A DNA stretch of 44,381 bases from Paludibacteraceae bacterium (GTDB lineage: Bacteria; Bacteroidota; Bacteroidia; Bacteroidales; Paludibacteraceae): contig JAFTHS010000041.1 of assembly GCA_017457295.1 (NCBI GenBank), forward strand, positions 1 through 44,381. The letters run 5' to 3'. Within the stretch, counting starts at the first letter, position 1; every line of letters begins with the position of its first letter. Position numbers and translations under genes: made by a program. Shown piece after piece: positions 8,777 through 17,377 of this stretch. The notes beneath the pieces are model-generated. The model was given only the letters and a program-made list of their open reading frames with translations, was not told the DNA's origin and did no database searches.

Positions 8777-9277
8777 ATGAAGATTATTGGTTTTTGCAAA
8801 ATAGAAGATGATGTGAAGATGGTGCTTAAAGGCGACTCTTCGTTGTTGGTGAATAAAAAGCCGTTCTTCATTCCTGACTGGAGCAATGACATTCGTATGA
8901 CCCCTTGCGTGGTACTTAGAGTAAGTAAATTAGGCAAAAATATAGCACCTCGTTTTGCTGATCGGTATTTTGATGCAATTGCGCCAGGGATAAATATACA
9001 AGCGGCAGATTGGGTGGAAAAAGGAGATTGGGTGCAAGGTTGGGCTTTTGATTATTCGTTACCCATAGGGGGATTCATCCCAGCTGAACAGTGGAAAGAA
9101 GAAGAAATAATCATTTCATATGCAGAAGCAATTAGTCGTGCTAGCAAAATCATGACAATTAGACAAGGAGATTTGATTTTTATTGATAGAGATGTAATAG
9201 CACGCAATTTGGAGCGAGAAGAAGTGATTACATATAAAATAGATAATAATGAATTATTATATTGCAAAGTAAAATGA
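8777..9277 (+). CDS. Degenerate fumarylacetoacetate hydrolase-like protein (probable pseudoenzyme)
   Basis: 166 residues. From memory of the family, residues ~26-75 align with small FAH-fold hydrolases of Bacteroidota: KPFFIPDWSNDI, then LRVSKLGKNIAPRFADRYFD, and later WAFDYSLPIGGF. Active members carry a metal-binding pair of glutamates in an I-H-Y-E-x-E segment; here that segment reads IRMTPCVVL, with both Glu missing. The TGTPxGVG loop near the C-terminus is also lost (FIDRDVIARN). The protein is therefore probably catalytically dead and perhaps a binding or structural factor. Its TGA overlaps the porU ATG by 4 nt (ATGA), implying translational coupling. I recall an FAH-family gene next to porU in Porphyromonas too. 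It has its own promoter just upstream. Confidence 0.75.
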   Translation: MKIIGFCKIEDDVKMVLKGDSSLLVNKKPFFIPDWSNDIRMTPCVVLRVSKLGKNIAPRFADRYFDAIAPGINIQAADWVEKGDWVQGWAFDYSLPIGGFIPAEQWKEEEIIISYAEAISRASKIMTIRQGDLIFIDRDVIARNLEREEVITYKIDNNELLYCKVK

Positions 9278-12200
9278 AGAAATTAGCACTCGTTATCAGT
9301 ACGATATGGATAAGTCTATATACATGGGCTGGTATTCATACATATGCCGATCACTCTGTACTAAGCGAAGGAAAAGTGGTGAAAGTTCGCGTAGAAGAAA
9401 CTGGTATTCACTGCATTCCATACGACACACTGAAATCTTGGGGACTAAAACCGGAACAAGTGCGCGTGTTAGGATACGGTGGTAATATGCTAAGTGAGAA
9501 TTTCCTGTTACCAAAATGGGATGACCTTCCTTCTGTGGCATTTTACATGCATAAAGGCAGCGATAATGTATTCAATAGCGGTGATTATATTCTTTTCTAC
9601 GCTCGTGGTACAGTGAAATGGGAATTTCGTGCTGGACGTTGGGTACACACACAACATCCGTATAGTTTGTATGGTTATTATTTTATTAGCGACACTGCAG
9701 GAGAACAACGACTGATATCACAAGCAAGTGCCTTGGATGGAAATAATGCATACCATGTTGATTGGAATATGGAGTATATGGTTCATGAGAAAGATAGTAT
9801 AAACCTCATTGATCAATCAGGTGTTAGTGGTGGAGGACGCGAATTTTATGGTGAAAAATTATTCGCGAACAAACCAAAACTGACTATTACATTTCCAACA
9901 CAAGATGTCTTGCTAGATAAACCCATGATTTGCTTTGCAGATGTAGCAGCGGCATCTAGTAAAACTACCAAAATGACTATAGAATTAGCTAATGCAACAA
10001 GTACTGCAAATATTTCAGCTATTAGTGTGTCAGACTTCTACACAAAAGCAGAATGCGATTCTATAGTTTTGGTTACTAATGCAGTACAATCAGAGAAACA
10101 ACAAGTAAAACTCACATTTGACAATTCTGCTTCAGGAGCATTGGGATTCCTGAACTATATAGAACTGAATGTACCTACAGCACTTAAAATGAGAGGTAAT
10201 GAATTGGCCATCAACAATACGACTTATTTGAATAACTCAAAAAATACGAAGTTCTTATTGGCAAATGCTAATTCTTCCACGAAAATTTGGCGCGTAACCG
10301 ATGGTGTCAATATAGAAGAAATGCCAACGAGTTGGCAAAATGATACCTTAGTATGGGTGGGAAGCAATAAAGAAGCAGAACAATACGTAGCTCTAAATGT
10401 TGACACCAAGAATTGGAAAAAACCACAGAAAGTTGAAGTAGTAAAAAACCAAGATTTGCACGCACTTCGCAATATTGACTATGTAATTATATGTCCTGAG
10501 GAGTTTGTAGAACAAGCTACACGTTTGGCAAAAAAGCACGAAGAAGTAGATCATATCACTTGGGCAGTAGTCACAGACCAACAAGTATATAACGAATTTT
10601 CATCAGGAACCCCTGATGTGACAGCATATCGATGGTTGATGAAAATGCTCTATGATAGAGCCAAAGGCAATGTAGTAGAACAACCCAAGAATTTGCTTTT
10701 GATGGGAAATGCCTCATATGACAATCGCAAATTGCTGAATTCATCGGGTGTAAGTCGCATACTAGTATATGAGGCATATAACTCCACTGTAGAAACACAG
10801 ACATATGCAAATGATGATTATTGTGGTTTCCTATTAGACAATGCAGGAGTTGACCCCAAAGGGCAATTCAATGAAGTACGTGCTCAAATGAATATTGGCG
10901 TAGGACGTCTTCCTCTGCGCACCATAGAGCAAGCAAAACAAGTGGTAGATAAATTGTGTACTTACATGGATGACCTAATCCTAAACAAATGGAAAAATCA
11001 AATTTGTTTTCTAGCAGATGATGGCGATCACGGATTACACGTACAAACTGCAGATGGAGGAGCCGAAAAATTGCGCAAGGAAAATTTGGATTTTGTGGTC
11101 AATAAAATATACTTGGACGCTTACACACAAGAAGTGAATGCTGCAGGCGAGAGTTATCCATTGGCAAAAAGCCAATTTGACAACCTAATGAGCAACGGAG
11201 TACTATTCATGAATTATTCTGGACATGGTGGCTATAATAATATCACAAACGAATTGTTCATGTCAACCAAAGATATCCAACGAATGACTAATGCAAATCA
11301 AGGTTTTTGGTTCTTAGCCACATGTAGTTTCTCACACTTTGATGGTGGAATACCATCTGCAGGTGAAGAAGCCGTATTGAACCCTAATGGGGGTGCAATT
11401 GGAGTATTATCAGCTTGCAGAACAGTATATGCGACCCAAAATACAATCATCAACCGCAATTTATGCGACACACTATTTGGACATCAAAATTTGTTTTCAT
11501 ACAATATGACATTGGGAGAAGCAACACGCATAGCAAAAAATATGACAGGACGTGATGCAAACAAAATGGCATACGTATTACTCGGTGATCCTGCTATACG
11601 CTTAAATTATCCAACTGATTATCAAGTAGTGACAACAACAAAAATGGATACTCTTCAGGCATTAACTATACAGACTATTAAAGGATATATCCAATCTCCA
11701 GAAGGGGACACAGCAACTTGGTTTAATGGGCATTTAGATGTAACGATTTTCGATAAAATGCAGCAAATTACCACACGTGATAACGATGCGACAGATGAGG
11801 CAAGCAAAGTGAAAATCACCTATAACGATTATCCCAATACGTTATTTGCAGGTAAAACATCAATACAAGATGGATTATTCGAGTATACTTTTATGGTGCC
11901 CAAAGATATTCGCTATAACTATGGTAATGGACGCATTGTATATTATGCATGTGATGAAGAGGCACGAGAAGAGGGAGTTGGACATTTCGAGGATTTCATA
12001 ATTGGCGGAAGTAGTTCAGTAGAGATTATAGATACATTAGGTCCTGAAATCAACTTGTATCTGAATAACCCTGCATTTGTGGATGGTAGTCAAACCTATG
12101 AATATCCACATTTCTATGCAAATATTTATGACGAAAACGGTATTAATACAGTGGGGACTGGCATTGGACATGATTTGCTGTTGATTGTAGATGAAGATCC

Positions 12201-12672
12201 AAAAATGACATATGTGCTTAATGACTACTTTATTGCGCAAAATAATAGCTATCAACAAGGCCTAGTAAGTTATAAAATGCCAGAGATGGAAGAAGGACAA
12301 CATAGTTTGACTTTCCGTGCTTGGGACTTAATCAATAATAGCAACACAGAAATGCTTAATTTCCAAGTAGTAAAGGGACTAGACCCAAATATATATCAAG
12401 TAGTAACCTACCCTAATCCCGTAGCAAGTACAGAGACCTTGAATATACGCATTGAGTTTGATCAACCTGATGAAGTGATTCAAACGACAATCTATCTATA
12501 TGACTTAAGTGGTAGATTAGTGAAAGAACACCAACAAAAAGGAACAACAGGTATTCAATGGAACCTCAGCGAAATGAATGTTCAACCAGGAATATATGTA
12601 TATAATGTAAAAATAAAATCCAGCACATCAAATTATGTATCAAAAGCTGGAAAAATTATAGTTTGTGAATAA
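9274..12672 (+). CDS. porU: T9SS sortase-like peptidase PorU (C25 gingipain family)
   Basis: 1132 residues, close to P. gingivalis PorU (about 1158). A signal peptide begins at MKKLALVISTIWISLYTWAG. The C25 cysteine-peptidase domain spans roughly residues 400-780 and shows the catalytic pair: His651 in NYSGHGGYNN and Cys684 in FLATCSFSHFDGG. The last ~85 residues are a T9SS type A sorting domain (VVTYPNPVAS, IYLYDLSGRLVKE, PGIYVYNVKI). PorU sits on the cell surface bound to PorV, cleaves the C-terminal signal of T9SS cargo and transfers the cargo to anionic LPS. The ATG at 9274 overlaps the preceding stop by 4 nt. porV follows after 105 nt. Assignment is strong: catalytic residues, sorting domain and porV neighbour all agree. 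Confidence 0.95.
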   Translation: MKKLALVISTIWISLYTWAGIHTYADHSVLSEGKVVKVRVEETGIHCIPYDTLKSWGLKPEQVRVLGYGGNMLSENFLLPKWDDLPSVAFYMHKGSDNVFNSGDYILFYARGTVKWEFRAGRWVHTQHPYSLYGYYFISDTAGEQRLISQASALDGNNAYHVDWNMEYMVHEKDSINLIDQSGVSGGGREFYGEKLFANKPKLTITFPTQDVLLDKPMICFADVAAASSKTTKMTIELANATSTANISAISVSDFYTKAECDSIVLVTNAVQSEKQQVKLTFDNSASGALGFLNYIELNVPTALKMRGNELAINNTTYLNNSKNTKFLLANANSSTKIWRVTDGVNIEEMPTSWQNDTLVWVGSNKEAEQYVALNVDTKNWKKPQKVEVVKNQDLHALRNIDYVIICPEEFVEQATRLAKKHEEVDHITWAVVTDQQVYNEFSSGTPDVTAYRWLMKMLYDRAKGNVVEQPKNLLLMGNASYDNRKLLNSSGVSRILVYEAYNSTVETQTYANDDYCGFLLDNAGVDPKGQFNEVRAQMNIGVGRLPLRTIEQAKQVVDKLCTYMDDLILNKWKNQICFLADDGDHGLHVQTADGGAEKLRKENLDFVVNKIYLDAYTQEVNAAGESYPLAKSQFDNLMSNGVLFMNYSGHGGYNNITNELFMSTKDIQRMTNANQGFWFLATCSFSHFDGGIPSAGEEAVLNPNGGAIGVLSACRTVYATQNTIINRNLCDTLFGHQNLFSYNMTLGEATRIAKNMTGRDANKMAYVLLGDPAIRLNYPTDYQVVTTTKMDTLQALTIQTIKGYIQSPEGDTATWFNGHLDVTIFDKMQQITTRDNDATDEASKVKITYNDYPNTLFAGKTSIQDGLFEYTFMVPKDIRYNYGNGRIVYYACDEEAREEGVGHFEDFIIGGSSSVEIIDTLGPEINLYLNNPAFVDGSQTYEYPHFYANIYDENGINTVGTGIGHDLLLIVDEDPKMTYVLNDYFIAQNNSYQQGLVSYKMPEMEEGQHSLTFRAWDLINNSNTEMLNFQVVKGLDPNIYQVVTYPNPVASTETLNIRIEFDQPDEVIQTTIYLYDLSGRLVKEHQQKGTTGIQWNLSEMNVQPGIYVYNVKIKSSTSNYVSKAGKIIVCE

Positions 12673-12777
12673 TAGCCTATGAAACAAATTTAGAATATAA
12701 TTGATAAACAACTATCTATCAAGCATAGTAACAAAGATAAATCAGTATAAAATAACAAAAAATAATATTAAGAAACG

Positions 12778-13977
12778 ATGAAGAAAATTCTTTTATCAAT
12801 GTTGACCCTCGTAGGTCTAACACTTCCTATTTGGGCTACCAACCCAATGACTCCATCTATGCCATCACTGACCATCGCACCAGATGCACATGCTGCTGGT
12901 ATGGGTGATATAGGTGCAGCAACAACACCAGATTTGAATTCACAACATTGGAATCCATCAAAATATGCTTTCATGGAAAGTAAGGGAGGATTAACAGTGA
13001 ACTACACACCATGGTTGACCAAATTGGTGAATGATATTAATTTAGCTTATATCGCTGGTTATTATAACATTGGTGAGATGGCAGGAACAGTATCTGGTAG
13101 TTTTAGATATTTCTCCATGGGTACTGTAGCACTTGTAGATGGCTATGGTGGAACGTTCGCAGAAGCAACACCTAATGAATGGGCTATTGATGTGGCATAC
13201 TCACGTAAGTTGCATGAATACGTAAGTATGGCTGTGGCTCTGCGCTTTTTATATAGCGACTTGAACAATGGTGTGAATTCATCTGCAAACAACAACTCCA
13301 CAGAAATGCATCCTGCATGGACAATGGCAGCTGATTTGTCGTTGTATTATCGCCAACCTATTTCTTTACCAATGGGCGAAAGTTATTTTGGTTTAGGATT
13401 TAATCTGAGTAATCTAGGTGGTAAAATGACTTACGATGAAGGATATACTGAAAATTTCATCCCTGCTAACATACGTTTAGGTGCAAGTTATGAATTACCA
13501 TTTGACAACTACAACCGCCTGATGGTCAGCTTAGAAGCCAATCGTATGCTTATTCCTACTTATGGTTCGAAGTTCGCAGAAGATGGTGAACGCATGACTC
13601 AAACTGAATATTCAGATATTTCTTCCACAAAAGGTTGGTGGATGTCATTCTGCGATGCTCCAGGTTATGTAGATGAGATTACAGGAAAAACCGTATCTCC
13701 TGCTGTTGAGGAATTGCAAGAAATTCAATGGGGTATCGGTCTTGAGTATAGCTACAACAAGCAATTCTTTGGTCGTGTTGGTTATAGCCATGAGAATTAT
13801 TGGAAAGGAAATCGTCGATATGTAACCTTAGGAGCCGGTTTCAAACTGAGTATCTTCTCCTTAGATTTTGCATATTGTATCGCTACTGCTCCATCCAACC
13901 CTCTTGATGGAACCATGCGCTTTACACTGGGCTTCGACCTCGCAGGTATCAAGGATCTTGTAAACAATAAGAAGTAA
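12778..13977 (+). CDS. porV: T9SS outer-membrane shuttle/channel protein PorV (LptO)
   Basis: 399 residues with a signal peptide (MKKILLSMLTLVGLTLPIWA) and a FadL/OmpP1-like beta-barrel. The diagnostic N-terminal plug region is present: SLTIAPDAHAAGMGDIGAAT, followed by SQHWNPSKYAFMESKGG. In P. gingivalis, PorV binds cargo released from the SprA translocon and carries it to PorU in the attachment complex. The order porU, porV, ispF matches what I recall for P. gingivalis. Its TAA shares one base with the ispF ATG. The 105-nt spacer after porU has no convincing promoter, so it is probably cotranscribed. Confidence 0.93.
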   Translation: MKKILLSMLTLVGLTLPIWATNPMTPSMPSLTIAPDAHAAGMGDIGAATTPDLNSQHWNPSKYAFMESKGGLTVNYTPWLTKLVNDINLAYIAGYYNIGEMAGTVSGSFRYFSMGTVALVDGYGGTFAEATPNEWAIDVAYSRKLHEYVSMAVALRFLYSDLNNGVNSSANNNSTEMHPAWTMAADLSLYYRQPISLPMGESYFGLGFNLSNLGGKMTYDEGYTENFIPANIRLGASYELPFDNYNRLMVSLEANRMLIPTYGSKFAEDGERMTQTEYSDISSTKGWWMSFCDAPGYVDEITGKTVSPAVEELQEIQWGIGLEYSYNKQFFGRVGYSHENYWKGNRRYVTLGAGFKLSIFSLDFAYCIATAPSNPLDGTMRFTLGFDLAGIKDLVNNKK

Positions 13978-14453
13978 TGCGGATCGGTTTCGGATATGAT
14001 GTACACGCTTTTGCGCCCAACCGCGAATTGTGGTTGGGCGGCATTCGTGTGCCAGCCGAACAAGGTTTATTAGGACATTCTGACGCAGATGTGTTAATTC
14101 ACGCGCTATGTGATGCGTTACTCGGTGCGGCTGCGATGCGTGATATTGGATATCATTTTCCGCCAATAAAAGGAAATGAATATGAGAATATTGATTCGAA
14201 AATTCTCCTGCGCAAAGTAATGCAAATGCTCCGTAATGCTGGCTATGAATTAGGCAACTGCGATTGCACTATTTGTGCTGAAGCCCCTAAACTCAACCCA
14301 CATATTCCCACCATGATAACCTGCTTAGCAGAGGTAATGGGTGTGAATGAAAATCAGATTAGCATCAAAGCCACTACTACAGAACAATTAGGTTTTGTGG
14401 GAAGAAAAGAGGGAATGGCAGCTCAAGCTGTAGTACTATTAACAAAGAAATGA
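13977..14453 (+). CDS. ispF: 2-C-methyl-D-erythritol 2,4-cyclodiphosphate synthase
   Basis: 158 residues, full length for IspF. It forms the cyclic diphosphate MEcPP in the non-mevalonate isoprenoid pathway. The metal ligands Asp8 and His10 (GFGYDVHAF) and His42 (DVLIHALCDALLG) are in the canonical places. The LGHSDADV loop and the C-terminal KATTTEQLGFVGRKEG signature are also intact. It shares one base with the porV stop codon (TAATG) and overlaps the next gene by 4 nt, so it is locked into the T9SS operon. Confidence 0.97.
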   Translation: MRIGFGYDVHAFAPNRELWLGGIRVPAEQGLLGHSDADVLIHALCDALLGAAAMRDIGYHFPPIKGNEYENIDSKILLRKVMQMLRNAGYELGNCDCTICAEAPKLNPHIPTMITCLAEVMGVNENQISIKATTTEQLGFVGRKEGMAAQAVVLLTKK

Positions 14454-14791
14454 AAATAGGTAAAAAGAATATACCAAGTTGGTTATTCACCTCATGCGTA
14501 ATGGGGATGCTATTTTTTGTATCTTCGTTAGTAAAGGCAAATGATACAGTATCAGTAGCATACGAGGTAACATCTACATGTGATACCATAATATATGAGG
14601 ATAGTATAATAGTTATTTATACCGTTTGTGCGCCTATCTGTTCCTCGCACGCGCGTGTATATAATAAGGAGTGGGAATATATTGGCTTGCTGAAAGCACC
14701 TTTCAAATCTGCTTTTCCAGAAGCATATATTGAGAATGGAAAAATCCTGTGGCGCGATAATGATGATTTTGATTATACACCACAACTTTAA
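14450..14791 (+). CDS. Small secreted Cys-containing protein of unknown function
   Basis: 113 residues, overlapping the ispF stop by 4 nt (ATGA) and ending 11 nt before aroK. The N-terminus has a signal peptide (core WLFTSCVMGMLFFVSSLVKA, then N), so the mature protein of about 83 residues is periplasmic or outer-membrane associated. It contains three cysteines (TSTCDT and CAPICSSH) and a compact segment ICSSHARVYNKEWEYIGLL. This faintly recalls the C-terminal part of Bacteroidota DUF3256 proteins, without their longer N-terminal half; I hold that link loosely. Translational coupling to the porU-porV-ispF block makes it a real gene and possibly an envelope accessory factor. Confidence 0.72.
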   Translation: MKIGKKNIPSWLFTSCVMGMLFFVSSLVKANDTVSVAYEVTSTCDTIIYEDSIIVIYTVCAPICSSHARVYNKEWEYIGLLKAPFKSAFPEAYIENGKILWRDNDDFDYTPQL

Positions 14792-14802
14792 ATACAGACT
14801 TC

Positions 14803-15351
14803 GTGAAACTCCCTATCTATCTAATTGGCTATATGGCCGCAGGAAAGACAACAGTCGGTCGTTTGTTGGCAGAACGTTTAGGTTGGCATTTTGTCGATTT
14901 AGACGAGGCTTTTGCGGAGATTCATAGCCACACACCAGCAGAGTTTATTCGTGAATATGGTATAGAAGAATTTCGCAGGAAAGAGAAATATGTGGTGGAA
15001 GATTTGGCAGAAGTACCAATTGAAAAAGTAATCTATGCCACAGGCGGAGGATATCCATGTTGGGAGGATAATATGGAGTGTTTAGCAGAACTAGGGACAA
15101 GTATATATCTTAAATGGTCCCCAGAAAACATAGCTAAACGATTGATGCTAACAGACTTAAGCCAACGTCCTATTTTGCAAGGAAGAACGGAGAAAGAGTT
15201 ACTGACATTCATTACACCACAAATCGCAGCACGCGAACCATTTTATATGAAAGCGAATTATGTGATAGAAGTTCCAATAAAAGACATTGCAGAAGAAGAC
15301 GATAAACATATAGCAGATACATTGTATCATCTAATTATTAAAGAATATTAA
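14803..15351 (+). CDS. aroK: Shikimate kinase
   Basis: 182 residues. It phosphorylates shikimate in aromatic amino-acid synthesis. The P-loop GYMAAGKTT is at residues 9-17. It is followed by the shikimate-binding segment VDLDEAF, the FRRKEKYVVEDL region (conserved Arg) and ATGGGYPCWEDN. The start is a GTG at 14803; no in-frame ATG lies close upstream and the P-loop sits where expected from this start. Probably the last gene of the operon begun at 8737. Downstream is a 101-nt spacer before sufE. Confidence 0.95.
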   Translation: MKLPIYLIGYMAAGKTTVGRLLAERLGWHFVDLDEAFAEIHSHTPAEFIREYGIEEFRRKEKYVVEDLAEVPIEKVIYATGGGYPCWEDNMECLAELGTSIYLKWSPENIAKRLMLTDLSQRPILQGRTEKELLTFITPQIAAREPFYMKANYVIEVPIKDIAEEDDKHIADTLYHLIIKEY

Positions 15352-15452
15352 ATTTATATATTTAATAAGTAGCATATTTCTTCGGCAAAGGTAGTACAAA
15401 GGTATACAAATTTCGGAAAGGAAGTAAGTGTAAATAAAAATTAAAATTAACT

Positions 15453-15872
15453 ATGCTGATAAACGATATACAAGATGAGATTATTGAGGAGTTCAGCAGT
15501 TTTGATGACTGGATGGACCGATATAGCCTGTTAATTGACTATGGAAACGGATTGGAGGAATTCCCAGAAGCTGATAAAACCGAACAAAACTTAATTGATG
15601 GATGCCAATCAAAAGTATGGTTTACTGCAGAAATGCAAGATGGGAAAGTAGTTTATCATGGTGATTCGGACGCAATCTTAGTTAAAGGTATTGTAGCTTT
15701 GCTAATTCGTGTGATGAGTGAACATACTCCAAAAGAAATAGTAGAAGCAGACTTATATTTTATTGATGAGATTAATTTGCGCGAGCACCTATCCCCTACC
15801 CGTAGCAACGGACTGAATGCGATGTTGAAGCAGATGAAGTTGTTTGCACTAACATATAATGCCAAACAATAA
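15453..15872 (+). CDS. sufE: SufE family cysteine-desulfurase partner (Fe-S assembly)
   Basis: 139 residues, typical SufE. The sulfur-accepting Cys51 lies in LIDGCQSKVWF, the same position and motif as in E. coli SufE. SufE accepts persulfide sulfur from SufS and passes it to the Suf scaffold in the cytoplasm. No suf scaffold genes are nearby. Two nucleotides separate its stop from the next start, so the DUF2490 gene is cotranscribed. Confidence 0.95.
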   Translation: MLINDIQDEIIEEFSSFDDWMDRYSLLIDYGNGLEEFPEADKTEQNLIDGCQSKVWFTAEMQDGKVVYHGDSDAILVKGIVALLIRVMSEHTPKEIVEADLYFIDEINLREHLSPTRSNGLNAMLKQMKLFALTYNAKQ

Positions 15873-15874
15873 AT

Positions 15875-16630
15875 ATGAAATTAGATATCAAAAAAATAGT
15901 ATTTTTTACGATTTCATCGCTTAGTTCAATCTGTATGTTCGGATCGGAACCTCCTATCATTTCAGAGGAAACAATGACGAAACAACATGCCGAATTACAC
16001 GTAATTGCATCGTTTGTCAAGTCTTTTGAACATGGATTGAAACTCACTTTAGAAGAAGAGATTCGTAGTTATCCAGCATGTCGTTCGCATACCACCATCG
16101 CATTAGCATATACACCCATTGAGTATTTCTCGATGAGCGCAGGATATGTGTTAAAACTTTATGGTAATCAAGGTTGGCATGATCCTAACAAATATCTACG
16201 GCACCGTGTGAATGTGGATGCTACGGGACAAGTGACACTTGGTCAATGGAAATTATCACTGCGGGAACGTATTATGCTAGATGCCCGTACTGATGATATT
16301 GACATAAGGGAAAAGAACAAGGTAGATTGTACCCTTCGCTCACGTTTGCAAGCGGTGTATTCCATTCCGAATTCGCCATTGAGTGTTGTAGGCAAAATGG
16401 AAGTCTTTAACACATTAAATGCAAAATATTATGGCCAATACATCAGCGAATTGCGTCCAGAAATTGGTTTACAATGGAAAGTAAATAAAAAGCATACACT
16501 CAGTTTGGCCTACCGTTACAACTATGTTTATGGACGTAGTGTAAACATAGTGGACGATGGTGTAGATCCTCGTACTCATGAATATACTCATAAGCATGTA
16601 ATCTTATTAACCTATAAATTAGATTGGTAA
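15875..16630 (+). CDS. DUF2490 outer-membrane beta-barrel protein
   Basis: 251 residues. An N-terminal hydrophobic segment (IVFFTISSLSSICMFG) serves as signal peptide, and the remainder alternates polar and aromatic residues in beta-strands. The pattern HAELHVIASFVKSFEHGLKL, WKLSLRERIMLDAR and HKHVILLTYKLDW at the end is characteristic of DUF2490 barrels. The terminal W preceded by hydrophobic residues fits a BAM insertion signal. Function is unknown for the family. It follows sufE after 2 nt and is closed by the terminator at 16661-16698. Confidence 0.85.
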   Translation: MKLDIKKIVFFTISSLSSICMFGSEPPIISEETMTKQHAELHVIASFVKSFEHGLKLTLEEEIRSYPACRSHTTIALAYTPIEYFSMSAGYVLKLYGNQGWHDPNKYLRHRVNVDATGQVTLGQWKLSLRERIMLDARTDDIDIREKNKVDCTLRSRLQAVYSIPNSPLSVVGKMEVFNTLNAKYYGQYISELRPEIGLQWKVNKKHTLSLAYRYNYVYGRSVNIVDDGVDPRTHEYTHKHVILLTYKLDW

Positions 16631-16660
16631 TAATCTAAACAACAAGCATATACAAAATAT

Positions 16661-16698
16661 ACAAAAAAGGCACTCAGCATTGAGTGTCTTTTTTGTAT
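16661..16698. terminator. Bidirectional intrinsic terminator
   Basis: Stem GGCACTCA paired with TGAGTGTC (one G-U pair) around a GCAT loop, flanked by an A-run on the left and a T-run on the right. It therefore serves both the DUF2490 gene (+) and the convergent ftsE (-). Confidence 0.88.
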
Positions 16699-16711
16699 AT
16701 CGTAATGTGAA

Positions 16712-17377
16712 TCACAATTCTTGTATCTGTCCGTCAGCGAACTGCAACTTTCGTCCTGGATATTGCTCTGGCCATGCCAAATTGTGGGTAGACATAATAA
16801 CCGTCATACCCGCCTGACTGATACTATAGAGCAATTCCATAATACCATTACCCGTCTCAGGATCAAGATTACCCGTTGGTTCATCCGCGAGAATCAATCC
16901 AGGTGCATTGAGCAAAGCACGAGCGATCACTACACGTTGCTGCTCTCCACCAGATAACTGGTGCGGCATCTTATAGGTCTTATCTTCCATTCCTACTTGC
17001 TTGAGTACATCATAGATGTTGTTTTTCATTGCTTGTTTGTCTTTCCAACCAGTAGCTTTCAATACAAACATCAGATTTTCTTCCACATTGCGATCAACCA
17101 ATAATTGAAAATCTTGAAATACAACTCCGACTTTTCTTCGAAGGTAAGGAATATCACGGCGACGGAGTTTCAGCAAATCATACTCTAAAGCCGTAGCTTC
17201 AGTACCATCAATAGGCAATTCCCCATAAATGGTTTTCATGAAACTAGATTTACCGCTACCTACCCTTCCTAAAAGATAAACCATCTCGCCTGAAGATATA
17301 GTTAAATTGACATCCTTCAAGACAATTTGTTCATCTTGGCAAATCTCTACATCTTTATAACTAATCAGTGGAGTCAT
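16712..17377 (-). CDS. ftsE: Cell-division ABC ATPase FtsE
   Basis: 221 residues, a single ABC nucleotide-binding domain. Walker A is GRVGSGKS (37-44), the Q-loop region [16 protein letters not shown] is of FtsE type, the signature LSGGEQQR starts at 141, and Walker B is LILADEPT. FtsE with the membrane protein FtsX regulates peptidoglycan hydrolases at the division site. No ftsX is adjacent; instead the start overlaps the end of the DUF349 gene by 4 nt. Other MacB/LolD-like ATPases look similar, but the Q-loop region and length favour FtsE. Confidence 0.88.
   Translation of the reverse strand: MTPLISYKDVEICQDEQIVLKDVNLTISSGEMVYLLGRVGSGKSSFMKTIYGELPIDGTEATALEYDLLKLRRRDIPYLRRKVGVVFQDFQLLVDRNVEENLMFVLKATGWKDKQAMKNNIYDVLKQVGMEDKTYKMPHQLSGGEQQRVVIARALLNAPGLILADEPTGNLDPETGNGIMELLYSISQAGMTVIMSTHNLAWPEQYPGRKLQFADGQIQEL

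Noticed and set aside
14730-14927. Alternative frame spanning the aroK start
   Set aside because: The aroK P-loop and all later motifs lie in the other frame beginning at GTG 14803.
15385-15404. Two minus-strand TACCTTTG-like boxes between aroK and sufE
   Set aside because: Neither has a TTTG or CTTG box 20 nt upstream, and they would drive transcription antisense into aroK. Kept only as a possible chance match.
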